Positions 27,462 to 37,531 of a stretch of DNA of 64,000 nucleotides are shown here, piece after piece. The DNA comes from Rhodocyclaceae bacterium. Lineage in GTDB: Bacteria > Pseudomonadota > Gammaproteobacteria > Burkholderiales > Rhodocyclaceae. Numbering within the stretch: the first letter of the stretch is position 1; each line of letters starts with the position of its first letter. Made by a program: the position numbers and the translations under genes. Where the stretch lies: the NCBI GenBank assembly GCA_023150275.1, contig JAKLLG010000014.1:1-64000 (forward strand), read 5' to 3'. The notes below the pieces were generated by a model. That model had not been told where the DNA came from. It saw only the letters and a program-made list of their open reading frames with translations, and did no database searches.

Positions 27462-29209
27462 ACCGCCACGCCGTTCAGGCGATCGAGCTGCTCGCGAATC
27501 TTCGCCGGCTCTTCAAGGCGCAGGAGCTTGCGCGCCTGCGGCGCAATCTCCGAAATGTCGCTCTTCAGGATGCGGCTCTTCACTTCGAGAATCTGCGCCG
27601 GATGCATCGAAAAACTGCGCAATCCCATGCCGAGGAGGAGGCGCGTCAGGTTCGGATCGCCGGCAAGTTCGCCGCAGACCGAAACCGGGATGCCTGCCTT
27701 CTCACCGCTGTGCAGCGTATGCGCGATGAGCATCAGCACCGCCGGATGCAAGGGATCATAGAGGTGCGAGACCTGTTCGTCGCTACGGTCGATCGCCAGC
27801 GTGTACTGGATCAGGTCGTTGGTGCCGATGGAGAGAAAATCGAGGCGGCGCAGGAACAGGCCGATACCGAGCGCCGCCGCCGGAATCTCGATCATGCCGC
27901 CGATTTCGATGCTCTGATCGAACCCGATACGATCACCGCGCAGGCTGGATTTTGCCTGTTCGACGGCAGCGAGCGTTGCATCGATCTCGTGTGCATGGGC
28001 AAGCATCGGGATCAGCAGCTTGACCTTGCCATACTTCGAGGCGCGCAGGATCGCGCGCAACTGCGTATGGAACATCTTCGGCTCGGCGAGCGATACGCGG
28101 ATCGCGCGCAGGCCAAGCGCCGGATTGGTCTTGACGCGATCGTGCCGCGAGTCTTCCGGATTGAGATCCTTGTCCGCACCGAGGTCGAAGCTGCGGATCA
28201 CCACCGGGCGCCCGTCCATGCCCTTCACCACCTTGCGGTAGGCCTCGAACTGCTCGTCCTCCGACGGCAGCTCGCCACGGTCGAGGAACAGGAACTCGGT
28301 ACGGAACAGGCCTACGCCTTCGGCACCGCCCTCGAGCGCGGCCGGCACATCCGAAGGCAGTTCGATGTTGGCGTAAAGGTGCACCTCCACGCCATCGATC
28401 GACTCTGCCTTCGCAGTCTTAAGCCGCTTCAGCTTCGAGCGTTCGAGTTCGATCTGCGACTTGCGCAGCTGGTATTCCTCCAGCACGCGCGGATCGGGAT
28501 TGACGATGACGACACCGCGCGTCCCGTCGATGATCAGCGTTTCCTTGTCACGGATCAGGTGGCGGGCGTTGTGCAGGCCGAGCACGGCCGGCACCGCCAT
28601 CGAGCGCGCCAGAATCGCCGTATGCGAGGTCGCGCCGCCGACATCGGTCAGGAACGAGGCGAAGTGGTGTTCGCGGAAGGCGATCACGTCGGCCGGCGAC
28701 AGATCGTGCGCAACCACGATGAGGTTCTCTTCCTTGACACCCTTTGCGGAACGCTGCGGCGTCTTGCCGGCATGCCCCGAGAGTTCCTTGATCACGCGTT
28801 CGACAACCTGCCGCACATCCTGGCCGCGTTCGCGCAGATAGGGGTCATCGAATTCGTCGAACTGCGCGACCAGATGCTCCATCTGCTGCACCAGCGCCCA
28901 CTCGGCATTGCAGCGGCGCTCGCGGATAATCTCGACCGGTTTCGTGCACAGCTCGGGATCATCGAGGATCATGCGATGCAGGTCGAGGAAGGCGCCGAAC
29001 TCGGCCGGCGCATGTTCGGTGCTTTCCTTCATCGCCCCGAGTTCTTCGCGCACCTGTGCAATCGCGGCCTCAAGGCGGGCGACTTCCTTGTCGACCATGC
29101 GCGGCGCGATGGTCAGGTGCGCGACCTCCAGCGTCGCGTGCGAGATCAGGTGGGCGACGCCAATGGCGATACCACCGGAAACGCCGAGTCCGTGCAGCGT
29201 GAAGCTCAT
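27458..29209 (-). CDS. ptsI: Phosphoenolpyruvate-protein phosphotransferase (PTS enzyme I)
   Basis: A 583-residue enzyme that phosphorylates HPr with PEP. The HPr-binding N-domain starts MSFTLHGLGVSGGIAIG; the active-site histidine lies in VGGATSHTAILARSMAVPAVLG. The C-terminal PEP-binding barrel shows GLFRTEFLFLDR, FDLGADKDL, NPALGLRAIR and VCGELAGDP. It is complete. It lies 89 bp downstream of ptsH on the same strand. With only EIIA of the mannose type nearby and no EIIB/EIIC permease, the system is probably regulatory rather than a sugar importer. Confidence 0.95.
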   Translation of the reverse strand: MSFTLHGLGVSGGIAIGVAHLISHATLEVAHLTIAPRMVDKEVARLEAAIAQVREELGAMKESTEHAPAEFGAFLDLHRMILDDPELCTKPVEIIRERRCNAEWALVQQMEHLVAQFDEFDDPYLRERGQDVRQVVERVIKELSGHAGKTPQRSAKGVKEENLIVVAHDLSPADVIAFREHHFASFLTDVGGATSHTAILARSMAVPAVLGLHNARHLIRDKETLIIDGTRGVVIVNPDPRVLEEYQLRKSQIELERSKLKRLKTAKAESIDGVEVHLYANIELPSDVPAALEGGAEGVGLFRTEFLFLDRGELPSEDEQFEAYRKVVKGMDGRPVVIRSFDLGADKDLNPEDSRHDRVKTNPALGLRAIRVSLAEPKMFHTQLRAILRASKYGKVKLLIPMLAHAHEIDATLAAVEQAKSSLRGDRIGFDQSIEIGGMIEIPAAALGIGLFLRRLDFLSIGTNDLIQYTLAIDRSDEQVSHLYDPLHPAVLMLIAHTLHSGEKAGIPVSVCGELAGDPNLTRLLLGMGLRSFSMHPAQILEVKSRILKSDISEIAPQARKLLRLEEPAKIREQLDRLNGVAV

Positions 29210-29298
29210 CGGTTCAGCGCCTCCCGCATTGCCGCGCCACGGCCGAATCGCGGCCCTTCAGGATCCTGCGCTGGAAGCAGGCGCTGGCGGCGATCCAT

Positions 29299-29568
29299 TC
29301 ATTCCCCCTCGCCGAACTTGTCGGCAATCAGCGCCAGCAGGCCAGCCATCGCTTCACCCTCGTCCGGACCGTCGGTTTCGACGACGATCTGCGCCCCCTT
29401 GCCGGCGGCCAGCATCATCACGCCCATGATGCTCTTGGCGTTGATGCGACGACCATTCCGCTCCATCCACACGTCGCACTTGAAACTGCCGGCAAGCTGC
29501 GTCAGCTTGGCCGAGGCCCGCGCGTGCAGGCCCAGCTTGTTCACGATCTCGGTTTCCTCGCGCCGCAT
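29299..29568 (-). CDS. ptsH: Phosphocarrier protein HPr
   Basis: An 89-residue PTS carrier. His15 in LGLHARASAK is the phosphorylation site for enzyme I, and Ser46 in NAKSIMGVMML matches the site used by HPr kinase/phosphorylase. The retained Ser46 region suggests an HprK-type control as in other betaproteobacteria, although hprK is not in this window. The start overlaps the EIIA stop by 1 bp. Confidence 0.95.
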   Translation of the reverse strand: MRREETEIVNKLGLHARASAKLTQLAGSFKCDVWMERNGRRINAKSIMGVMMLAAGKGAQIVVETDGPDEGEAMAGLLALIADKFGEGE

Positions 29569-29957
29569 CAGTGATCCTTCATCGTTATCACGCCGTCGCG
29601 CCCGCCGCTCACGGCCTTGGTCAACATCGTTTCCATACCCTTGTCGCGATAGGTGATCGCGCGCAGCAGCATCGGCAGGCTGACGCCTGCCACGCCCTCG
29701 ATGCGGCCGGGTTCGAGCAACTTCAGCGCGAGGTTGGCCGGCGACGCGCCGAAGATGTCGGTCATCACCAGCACCCCCTTGCCGCCATCCACCTCGTTGA
29801 GCAGCAGCCGGGCCAGCGGCAGCAGGTCGAGCGGATCGTCCTGCGCAGCGACGCCGAGCTGGGCAATCAGCGGCGGCCGCTTGTTGAGGACGTGGCAGAC
29901 GTTCTGGATCAAGGCCTCGCCAAAGGCACCGTGGGTAATGAGCAGGATTCCGATCAT
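29568..29957 (-). CDS. PTS mannose-type EIIA domain protein
   Basis: A 129-residue stand-alone EIIA of the mannose/fructose family. The active-site histidine is His9 in LLITHGAFGEAL; VLVMTDIFGASPANLALKLL and GVAGVSLPMLLRAITY are typical of the fold. In betaproteobacteria this gene sits with ptsH and ptsI without a matching permease and is thought to act in regulation. It begins 9 bp after the apbE stop and overlaps ptsH by 1 bp. Confidence 0.93.
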   Translation of the reverse strand: MIGILLITHGAFGEALIQNVCHVLNKRPPLIAQLGVAAQDDPLDLLPLARLLLNEVDGGKGVLVMTDIFGASPANLALKLLEPGRIEGVAGVSLPMLLRAITYRDKGMETMLTKAVSGGRDGVITMKDH

Positions 29958-29966
29958 GACTGCATT

Positions 29967-30998
29967 CTATTCGATGATTTCCGGCGCGGGCACCCCGGAC
30001 GCAAGTTGCAGCCGGGCGGCGAAGGCGCCGGTGACCTGAACGCGCCCGTCGGCATCGACGCGCAGCACATCGTCGACCTTGAGCGCACGCGCCAGTCGAC
30101 GCCAGTCTTCACGCCCGGCGATGAAGAGCGGCTTCGAGAGCGCATCCGAACGCATGCCGGCCTGCGCCTGCGGCCGGATGAGCACGGTCAGCGCCTGTGT
30201 ATGCGCGACCGGCTCGGCGGTGCGCGGGTCAAGCAGGTGGCAGTAGCGGCGCCCGTCTCGTTCGAAGAAACGCTGGTAGTCGCCGGAAGTGCCGATGGCC
30301 TCGCCATCGGCGAGCGCCAGCGTTGCCAGCGCCCCCGGCTGGCGCGGATGCTGGATGCCGACACGCCACGGCTCGCCGTGCTTGCTGCCCAGCGCCATGA
30401 CGTTACCGCCGATGTTGATCAGCGCATTGGCAACGCCCGCCGCGCGCAAGGCCTCGGCGGCGCGATCGAGGGCGACGCCCTTCAGATAGCCGCCAAAATC
30501 GAGCGCCACTTCGCGCTTGCGGCTGGTCACCGTGCCGTCCACTGCCACAACGAGATCGGCGATCGACGGTGCCGCCTGCCGCCACGCCGCCAGCGCCGCC
30601 GGATCAGGCAAGGACTTGCCGAATTCGTCGCCGTGAAAGCCCCATAGGCGCACCAGCGCGCCGATGCCCGGATCGAACAGGCGCTCGCCCGCCACGGCAA
30701 GCGCCTGTGCCTCGACAATGAACCCCGCCAGCTCGGTCGAGACGCGGTGCGGACGCGCAACGGCAATGGACGCGTTCAGCGCCGTCAATTCGGAAGCTTG
30801 CCAGGCATGGTAGGTGCGATGCAGCCGGTCGAACTCGCGCAGGACAGCCGCCGCAGCGCGCTTTGCCTTTTCCGCGTCGGCATCGGCGACCAGGACTTCA
30901 ACGCGCGTGCCGAAAACGAAGGATTCCTGCTGCTGCACCGGCGGTTTGCCGCAGGCTGCCAGAAGACAGGCGAGCAGCGCCACGATCAGGCGTCGCAT
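29967..30998 (-). CDS. apbE: FAD:protein FMN transferase ApbE (lipoprotein)
   Basis: A 343-residue periplasmic flavin transferase that links FMN to threonine residues of NqrB/RnfG-type targets. Lipobox LLAAC at residues 12-16. Family motifs: ESFVFGTRVEV, LFDPGIGALVRLWGF, the FGGYLKGVALDRAAEALR block, NALINIGGNVMALG and DAL-S-KPLFI near the Mg site. The gene overlaps gshB by 13 bp, although the functional link to glutathione is not obvious. Confidence 0.93.
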   Translation of the reverse strand: MRRLIVALLACLLAACGKPPVQQQESFVFGTRVEVLVADADAEKAKRAAAAVLREFDRLHRTYHAWQASELTALNASIAVARPHRVSTELAGFIVEAQALAVAGERLFDPGIGALVRLWGFHGDEFGKSLPDPAALAAWRQAAPSIADLVVAVDGTVTSRKREVALDFGGYLKGVALDRAAEALRAAGVANALINIGGNVMALGSKHGEPWRVGIQHPRQPGALATLALADGEAIGTSGDYQRFFERDGRRYCHLLDPRTAEPVAHTQALTVLIRPQAQAGMRSDALSKPLFIAGREDWRRLARALKVDDVLRVDADGRVQVTGAFAARLQLASGVPAPEIIE

Positions 30999-31933
30999 GC
31001 ACGCTCCAGTGCCGCAACGAACATGGCGGCCGCGTCAAAGCCTGTTTGCGCAGCGATCTCCACCATGCAGGTCGGGCTGGTGACGTTGACCTCGGTAAGA
31101 CAATCACCGATCACGTCGATGCCGACGAAGAGAAGGCCGCGTGCGGCGAACAGCGGCGCCAGCGCTTCCGCGATCTCGCGGTCGCGATGCGTGAGCGGAC
31201 GGGCAAGACCGCTGCCGCCGGTCGCGAGGTTGGCGCGCGTCTCGCCCGCCGCGGCCACCCGCGCAAGGCAGAAGGGTACAACCTCGCCGCCGATGATCAG
31301 GATGCGCTTGTCGCCATCGACCACCGCAGGCAGGTAGGCCTGCGCCATGACGGAGCGCGCCCCGTTTTCGGCGAGCGTCTCGATGATCACGTTACGGTTC
31401 GGATCGTCCGCGCGAACGCGAAAAATGCGGCTGCCGCCCATGCCATCGAGCGGCTTCAGGATCGTGTCACGCGAATCGTCGATGAAGGCGGCGAGCCGCG
31501 CCGGATCGCGCGTGACCAGGGTCTTCGGCGCAAAGCGCGCAAACTCGGCAAGGGCCAGCTTTTCCGAATGATCGCGCAGCGCCGCCGGACGATTGAAGAC
31601 GCGCGCGCCCTCGCGCTCGGCCTGCTCCAGCAACCAGGTCGCCGTCACGTACTCGATGTCGAAGGGCGGATCCTTGCGCATCAGCACAACATCGAAAGCG
31701 GCGAGGCGCTGGGTATCGCACGCCGTTTCGGAATACCAGGCCGTCTCATCCGCAGCCATGCACAGGCAGCGCGCCTCGGCAGCGACGCCGGTGTCGCTGC
31801 CCCAGAACAGCATATCCACCGTCGTCGCCCACACCTCGTGACCGCGGGCAGCCGCGGCACGCATCATGGCGACAGTGGAATCCTTGCTCGCCGCGAGCGA
31901 CGCGAGCGGATCGGCGACGAACAGCAGGCGCAT
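30986..31933 (-). CDS. gshB: Glutathione synthetase
   Basis: A 315-residue ATP-grasp ligase that adds glycine to gamma-glutamylcysteine. Motifs: LLFVADPLASLAASKDSTVAMMRAA at the start, RKDPPFD, RDTILKPLDGMGGSRIFRV (ATP-binding glycine-rich loop), GGEVVPFCLARV and VGIDVIGDCLTEVNVTSPT. It shares one base with the gshA stop (31933), so the two steps of glutathione synthesis are coupled, with gshA first. Confidence 0.96.
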   Translation of the reverse strand: MRLLFVADPLASLAASKDSTVAMMRAAAARGHEVWATTVDMLFWGSDTGVAAEARCLCMAADETAWYSETACDTQRLAAFDVVLMRKDPPFDIEYVTATWLLEQAEREGARVFNRPAALRDHSEKLALAEFARFAPKTLVTRDPARLAAFIDDSRDTILKPLDGMGGSRIFRVRADDPNRNVIIETLAENGARSVMAQAYLPAVVDGDKRILIIGGEVVPFCLARVAAAGETRANLATGGSGLARPLTHRDREIAEALAPLFAARGLLFVGIDVIGDCLTEVNVTSPTCMVEIAAQTGFDAAAMFVAALERACDA

Positions 31934-33231
31934 CAGGCGAACGCTTCGTCGGCGGTCGCAGGTTCGCTACGCTCGATCTCGATCGCCGCAGCCAGCGCGG
32001 CCAGCCGCGCGACAACACCATAGGCGTAAAAGCGGTTCGGCGCCGCATCCGGATTCTGCGTCGCATCCGGGCACAGGCAGCTGGTTTCGAAAGCCAGCGG
32101 CTCGAAGTGCATGCCCGGCGCGTTGAGGTTTTCATCCACACCGCGCGCCGCATTGACGCGATAGAAACCGCCGACCACATAGCGGTCGATCATATACACC
32201 ACCGGCTCGGCAACGCCCTCGCCAACGCGCTCGACGGTGTGCACCCCTTCCTGGATGATCACCTCGGAAACTTCCAGCCCCTCCTTGATCACGCTCATCT
32301 TGTTGCGCTGGCGGCGATTGAGGCCGGTCACTTCGGAGGCATCCTTCACCGTCATCACGCCCATGCCGTAGGTGCCGGCATCGGCCTTGACGATCACGAA
32401 GGGTGTCTCGTCGATACCGTACTCGCGGTATTTCTCGCGGATCATGCCGAGCACCGCATCGACGTTGGCCGCGAGGCACTCCTCGCCCTGACGCTCATGG
32501 AAATTCACGCTGCGACACACCGAGAAATAGGGGTTGATGCGCCACGGATCAATGCCGAGCATCTGCCCGAATTCCATCGCCACCTCGTCGTAGGCGGCGA
32601 AATGGTTCGATTTGCGGCGCGTCGCCCAGCCCGCGTGCAGCGGCGGCAGCACGAACTGGCCGTCGAGCCCCTTGAGTATCTCCGGTACGCCCGCTGACAG
32701 ATCGTTGTTGAGCAGGATCGTGCACGGGTTGAAATCGGCCAAGCCAAGCCGGTCGCCCTGGCGCACCAGCGGTTCCAGCGTCAGCGTCGCGCCGCTCGGC
32801 AGCGTGACCGGCGTCGGCGTCGTAATCTCGGGCAGCAGCGAGCCGACGCGCACATCGAGTCCCGTCTGGCGCAGGATGAAGACGAGTTGCGCCACGTTCT
32901 GCAGGTAGAACAGGTTGCGCGTGTGGTTCTCGGGAATCAGCAGCAGGCCGCAGGCCTCGGGGCAGAACTTCTCGATCGCCGTCATCGCCGCCTGCACGCA
33001 GAGCGGGTGGAAGGCCGGGTTGAGGTTGTTGAAGCCACCGGGGAAGAGGTTGGTATCGACCGGTGCCAGCTTGAAGCCGGCATTGCGCAGGTCGGTCGAG
33101 GAATAGAAGGGCGGTGTGTGCTCGTTCCACTGCGCGCGCAGCCAGCGCTCGATCTGCGGCGTGGCGTCGAGGAAGCGGCGCTCAAGATCGAGCAGGGGGC
33201 CATTGAGGGCAGTAGTCAGGTGCGGAACCAT
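31933..33231 (-). CDS. gshA: Glutamate-cysteine ligase (proteobacterial GshA type)
   Basis: A 432-residue ligase of the type found in beta- and some gammaproteobacteria, unrelated in sequence to the E. coli enzyme. Recognised from HTPPFYSSTDLRNAGFKLAPVDTNLFPGGFNNLN, LLIPENHTRN, SVNFHERQGEECLAANVDA, KADAGTYGMGVMTV and NAPGMHFEPLAFE. It makes gamma-glutamylcysteine, the rate-limiting step. The 54 bp upstream separate it from the methyltransferase gene on the same strand, so whether they share a transcript is open. Confidence 0.94.
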   Translation of the reverse strand: MVPHLTTALNGPLLDLERRFLDATPQIERWLRAQWNEHTPPFYSSTDLRNAGFKLAPVDTNLFPGGFNNLNPAFHPLCVQAAMTAIEKFCPEACGLLLIPENHTRNLFYLQNVAQLVFILRQTGLDVRVGSLLPEITTPTPVTLPSGATLTLEPLVRQGDRLGLADFNPCTILLNNDLSAGVPEILKGLDGQFVLPPLHAGWATRRKSNHFAAYDEVAMEFGQMLGIDPWRINPYFSVCRSVNFHERQGEECLAANVDAVLGMIREKYREYGIDETPFVIVKADAGTYGMGVMTVKDASEVTGLNRRQRNKMSVIKEGLEVSEVIIQEGVHTVERVGEGVAEPVVYMIDRYVVGGFYRVNAARGVDENLNAPGMHFEPLAFETSCLCPDATQNPDAAPNRFYAYGVVARLAALAAAIEIERSEPATADEAFA

Positions 33232-33285
33232 GGTCGGGCGCTCTCCATGCGATTCACGGGAATCGCTCGTTGTAGCAGCGGAATG

Positions 33286-34467
33286 TTACACCGCCGCGCG
33301 GCGGAACGATTCAGGCAGCAGTGCCTGCTGCAGGCTGCGCTGCGTGAACAGGTAGCGACCATCGCAGACGAAGCCGAGTTCCGCCCAGTCCACCGCGTTG
33401 AGTTGCGCACACAGGGCAGCGAGGTCGGCCGCCGAATCACGCGGGAAGAGCGCGAGGACGGCGCCGTCGTAGTTTGTGCAAGGATGCAGGAAGAACGGCG
33501 CCGGGTTGCGCGTGCGGCCGTTCACGTAGATGCGCGGCGCCTCGGTCTGCGGATGCAGACGTCCCCACTGCCACCAGTTGCTTTCGTCGAAGGGCCGGAT
33601 GCGGCGGGCAAGCAGGCGCGTCTTGTGCGGCAACAAAGCTGGGTGCGGCGTGTTGAAGATCATGCGCCGTGTCTGCCCGGTTTTCGCCGTATGCGAGCAG
33701 ACGAAATCCATCGTGCCATGCGTCGTGCTGGCGAAGATTTCATCAGCCCCGGAAACAGCCCCCACCTTGACCGCAAACAGATCGGCAAGCGGCACCGTGC
33801 AGTCTGCGCGCGTAAAGGCGAGGTGGCCGCCGGCGAAGAGAAAATGGCGCGCTTCGATACCGCCCGTCGTGTCGCTTTCATAGCGGGTGCGGCGCGAAAA
33901 ATTGTCCTTCTCGAAGCGCCAGATCGCACAGTTCGGCGTCGCGCCGGCAAAGACGCGCGCATCGCCCAGCTCGATGAAGTCGGTGATCGTACCGGCCTCG
34001 AAGAGCAGGCGATTCAGCCGCACCGCGGAAGTCGCCTTGAGGAAATCGCGCGGCGTGATGAAGATCAGCTCCCCGCCCGGATCGAGGTGACGCAGGCATT
34101 TCTCGATGAAGAAGAGGTAGAGGTTCGAACGCCCGTCGAAATGCTCGGCCGGGAGCCGCGCCTGCGTCGCCGGCGGGATATCCTGATAGCGCACGTAGGG
34201 TGGATTGCCGATGATGGTCGCAAATTTCTCGTCTTCCGGGTAGTCAAAGAAATCCTGATTCAGCGCTCCCGGCGGGCAATGGCGCGCGTCGAGCTCGATC
34301 GCCGTGCAGCCGGGCAGGTGGCGAGCAAAAGCGCCGTCGCCGCAGGAAGGTTCAAGCACGCGCCCGCTATTGCGCCGCAGCGCGAGCATGCGACGCACGA
34401 TGGCCTCTGGCGTAAACACCTGACCGAGGCGGACAACGTCGTGCAGCGGGGGACTCGTGGAGGGCAT
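33286..34467 (-). CDS. Orphan adenine-specific DNA methyltransferase (Eco57I/TaqI-like)
   Basis: A 393-residue class I SAM methyltransferase. GQVFTP at the start, motif I VLEPSCGDGAF (about 38-47) and motif IV NPPY (88-91) in that order mark an N6-adenine type. The C-terminal 200 residues would hold the target-recognition region. No restriction endonuclease or specificity gene is adjacent. RNA or protein substrates cannot be excluded. It lies between gshA and a toxin-antitoxin block, a common place for acquired genes. Confidence 0.82.
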   Translation of the reverse strand: MPSTSPPLHDVVRLGQVFTPEAIVRRMLALRRNSGRVLEPSCGDGAFARHLPGCTAIELDARHCPPGALNQDFFDYPEDEKFATIIGNPPYVRYQDIPPATQARLPAEHFDGRSNLYLFFIEKCLRHLDPGGELIFITPRDFLKATSAVRLNRLLFEAGTITDFIELGDARVFAGATPNCAIWRFEKDNFSRRTRYESDTTGGIEARHFLFAGGHLAFTRADCTVPLADLFAVKVGAVSGADEIFASTTHGTMDFVCSHTAKTGQTRRMIFNTPHPALLPHKTRLLARRIRPFDESNWWQWGRLHPQTEAPRIYVNGRTRNPAPFFLHPCTNYDGAVLALFPRDSAADLAALCAQLNAVDWAELGFVCDGRYLFTQRSLQQALLPESFRRAAV

Positions 34468-34574
34468 GGGGCCGGAGGATAGCGGGGAAGCGCGGCGGAT
34501 TCCAGAACGATGGAGTGTCGTGCTCGACTCAGCAGGGTCACACGCGGTTTTGAGGTCTGGAATTCCCGCCTTGC

Positions 34575-34613
34575 TTGAACATCAACACTAACTGCCATAT
34601 AGTAAAGCTATAT
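34575..34613 (+). promoter_or_regulatory. vapBC promoter with overlapping palindromic operator
   Basis: TTGAAC (34575-34580) and TATAGT (34598-34603) have 17-nt spacing, a good sigma-70 promoter. The -10 overlaps an inverted repeat ATATAG-N5-CTATAT (34597-34613), placed where the VapBC complex would bind to repress its own genes. Confidence 0.7.
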
Positions 34614-34635
34614 ACACGCATTCAGGAGCACCGCC

Positions 34636-34869
34636 ATGTCTACCGGTACCGTTTTCGTCAACAACCGCACCCAGGCCGTCAGGTTGCCGGCCGAGCTCCG
34701 GCTGCCCGAAGGCATCAAGCAGGTCAGCGTCCGCGCCCACGGCAAGGAACGCATCATCGCCCCGCTTGCCGAATCCTGGGACAGCTTCTTCATCGGCGGC
34801 CCGGCTGTTTCGCCGGACTTCATGGAAGCACGTGCGTCGCAGCAGCAGACGGAGCGGGAATCGTTCTGA
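34636..34869 (+). CDS. vapB: VapB-type antitoxin
   Basis: A 77-residue antitoxin with an AbrB/SpoVT-like N-terminal DNA-binding domain (TVFVNNRTQAVRLPAELRLPEGIKQVSVRAHGKERIIAPL) and a C-terminal tail (SPDFMEARASQQQTERESF) that would wrap around VapC. An AGGAG site lies 8 bp upstream. The stop overlaps the vapC start in TGATG, ensuring coupled translation. The pair is preceded by its own promoter/operator. Confidence 0.93.
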   Translation: MSTGTVFVNNRTQAVRLPAELRLPEGIKQVSVRAHGKERIIAPLAESWDSFFIGGPAVSPDFMEARASQQQTERESF

Positions 34870-35270
34870 TGATTCGCTACCTGCTCGACACCAACATCGT
34901 CATCTACGTCATCAAGCGCCGGCCGATCGAAGTGCTATCGAAGTTCAACGCCAACGCCACGCGCATGGCCATCTCGGCGATCACGCTCGCGGAACTGATG
35001 CACGGCGCAGAGAAGAGCAGCCAGCGCGAGGCCAACCTGGCCGTGGTGGAGGATTTCTGCAGCCGGCTGGAAGTGCTGCCCTACAGCGCCAAAGCGGCGC
35101 AGCACTACGGCGCGATCCGCAGCGCGCTGGAGCGCAGCGGCCAGACCATTGGCGTCAACGACCTGCACATTGCCGCCCATGCGCGCAGCGAAGGGCTGGT
35201 GCTGGTCACCAATAACATGCGGGAATTCGAGCGGGTACCGGCGCTGGAACTGGAGAACTGGATTTCCTGA
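34869..35270 (+). CDS. vapC: VapC-type PIN-domain ribonuclease toxin
   Basis: A 133-residue PIN-domain toxin; VapC family members cleave tRNA or rRNA. The acidic active-site residues are in place: Asp7 (YLLDTNI), Glu42 (LAELMHG), Asp98 (GVNDLHIAAHA) and the final TNNMREF motif, where Asn116 takes the place of the usual fourth residue pattern T-N-x-x-E-F. It appears complete and intact. Confidence 0.94.
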   Translation: MIRYLLDTNIVIYVIKRRPIEVLSKFNANATRMAISAITLAELMHGAEKSSQREANLAVVEDFCSRLEVLPYSAKAAQHYGAIRSALERSGQTIGVNDLHIAAHARSEGLVLVTNNMREFERVPALELENWIS

Positions 35271-35325
35271 TTTGCACGGTCGCGTGTGGCAGTTCTGAAT
35301 CGAAGCTGACCCGTTTGGTTCCAAC

Positions 35326-35556
35326 GGGATCAGCGGCCGAGAACTGGCACTGAAACTTGACGTCGCGCCCTCGACGCTGAGCCGTATTCTCAAGGGCAGC
35401 AGCCGCGTGACGCCGGAAATGGCACTGCGGCTCGCCAAAGCCATTGGCCGCTCGCCGGAAAGCTGGCTGGCGATGCAGGACGCGCACGATCTGTGGCTGG
35501 CACGCCAGCATGTCGACCTGCAGCGCGTCGGCAAGCTCACGCTGGCCGCGGCCTGA
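35326..35556 (+). pseudogene. HigA-type (Xre HTH) antitoxin fragment, start lost
   Basis: A 76-codon open stretch encodes the HTH and C-terminus of a HigA-family antitoxin: GISGRELALKLDVAPSTLSR, then ILKGSSRVTPEMALRLAKAIG and RSPESWLAMQDAHDLWLARQ. The usual first 25-30 residues (HPGE-x-L-x-E pattern) are missing. In frame upstream there is only an unrelated short stretch back to a TGA at 35295-35297, with no ATG, GTG or TTG in a suitable place. No HigB toxin gene is adjacent. It is best read as a relic. It lies 55 bp after vapC. Confidence 0.75.
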
Positions 35557-35652
35557 TTCGAACAAACCCCGGCAAAAAAACCAAAAAACCGTTAAAATTC
35601 ACGGCTCTGAATTTTCCACCCCCTGTTTTCAACCGAATACTGGAGTTCGACC

Positions 35653-35817
35653 ATGGCTTCCACTTCCAACCGCGACCGCCGCTCCGCCATCGAGCGCCGT
35701 TGCCTCTCCAAGGCCGCCAAGCGCCTGTACCGCAACAACAGCAAGGGCGTGCGCAAGGCCATCTACGCGGCCGAATGCCACCAGCGCGGCAAGCCGCAGC
35801 TGGGCGCCAGCAAGTAA
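35653..35817 (+). CDS. 54-residue highly basic protein, unknown
   Basis: The reading frame ATG-GCT-TCC... to TAA encodes 54 residues with about 15 Arg/Lys, opening MASTSNRDRRSAIERRCL and ending RGKPQLGASK. GGAG lies 9 nt upstream of the ATG. A perfect 9-bp hairpin follows 23 bp after the stop. The composition and size resemble a ribosomal or RNA-binding protein, but I recognise no ribosomal protein in it. It stands alone between the HigA remnant and the ABC-F gene. Confidence 0.7.
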   Translation: MASTSNRDRRSAIERRCLSKAAKRLYRNNSKGVRKAIYAAECHQRGKPQLGASK

Positions 35818-35840
35818 TTCCGGCTTACCCCGATTGCTTC

Positions 35841-35868
35841 AAGGGCGGCGCTTGCCGCCCTTGTCGCT
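35841..35868 (+). terminator. Hairpin terminator after the 54-residue gene
   Basis: AAGGGCGGC (35841-35849), loop GCTT and GCCGCCCTT (35854-35862) form a perfect 9-bp stem followed by the T-rich GTCGCTTG. The T-run is interrupted, so termination may be partial. Confidence 0.6.
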
Positions 35869-35909
35869 TGTAGATTGACCGTTTCGCTTCACCGCTCGCA
35901 GGACTCATC

Positions 35910-37526
<1,617 letters not shown>

Positions 37527-37531
37527 CCGTC

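Noticed and set aside
26633..29656. A 1,007-codon plus-strand open frame opposite metX, ptsI and ptsH
   Set aside because: Antisense shadow of three recognisable minus-strand genes. It has no recognisable domain or ribosome-binding site.
35653..35817. Small basic protein as ribosomal protein S20, S21 or L34
   Set aside because: Length and charge suggested it, but the residues do not match any of these families.
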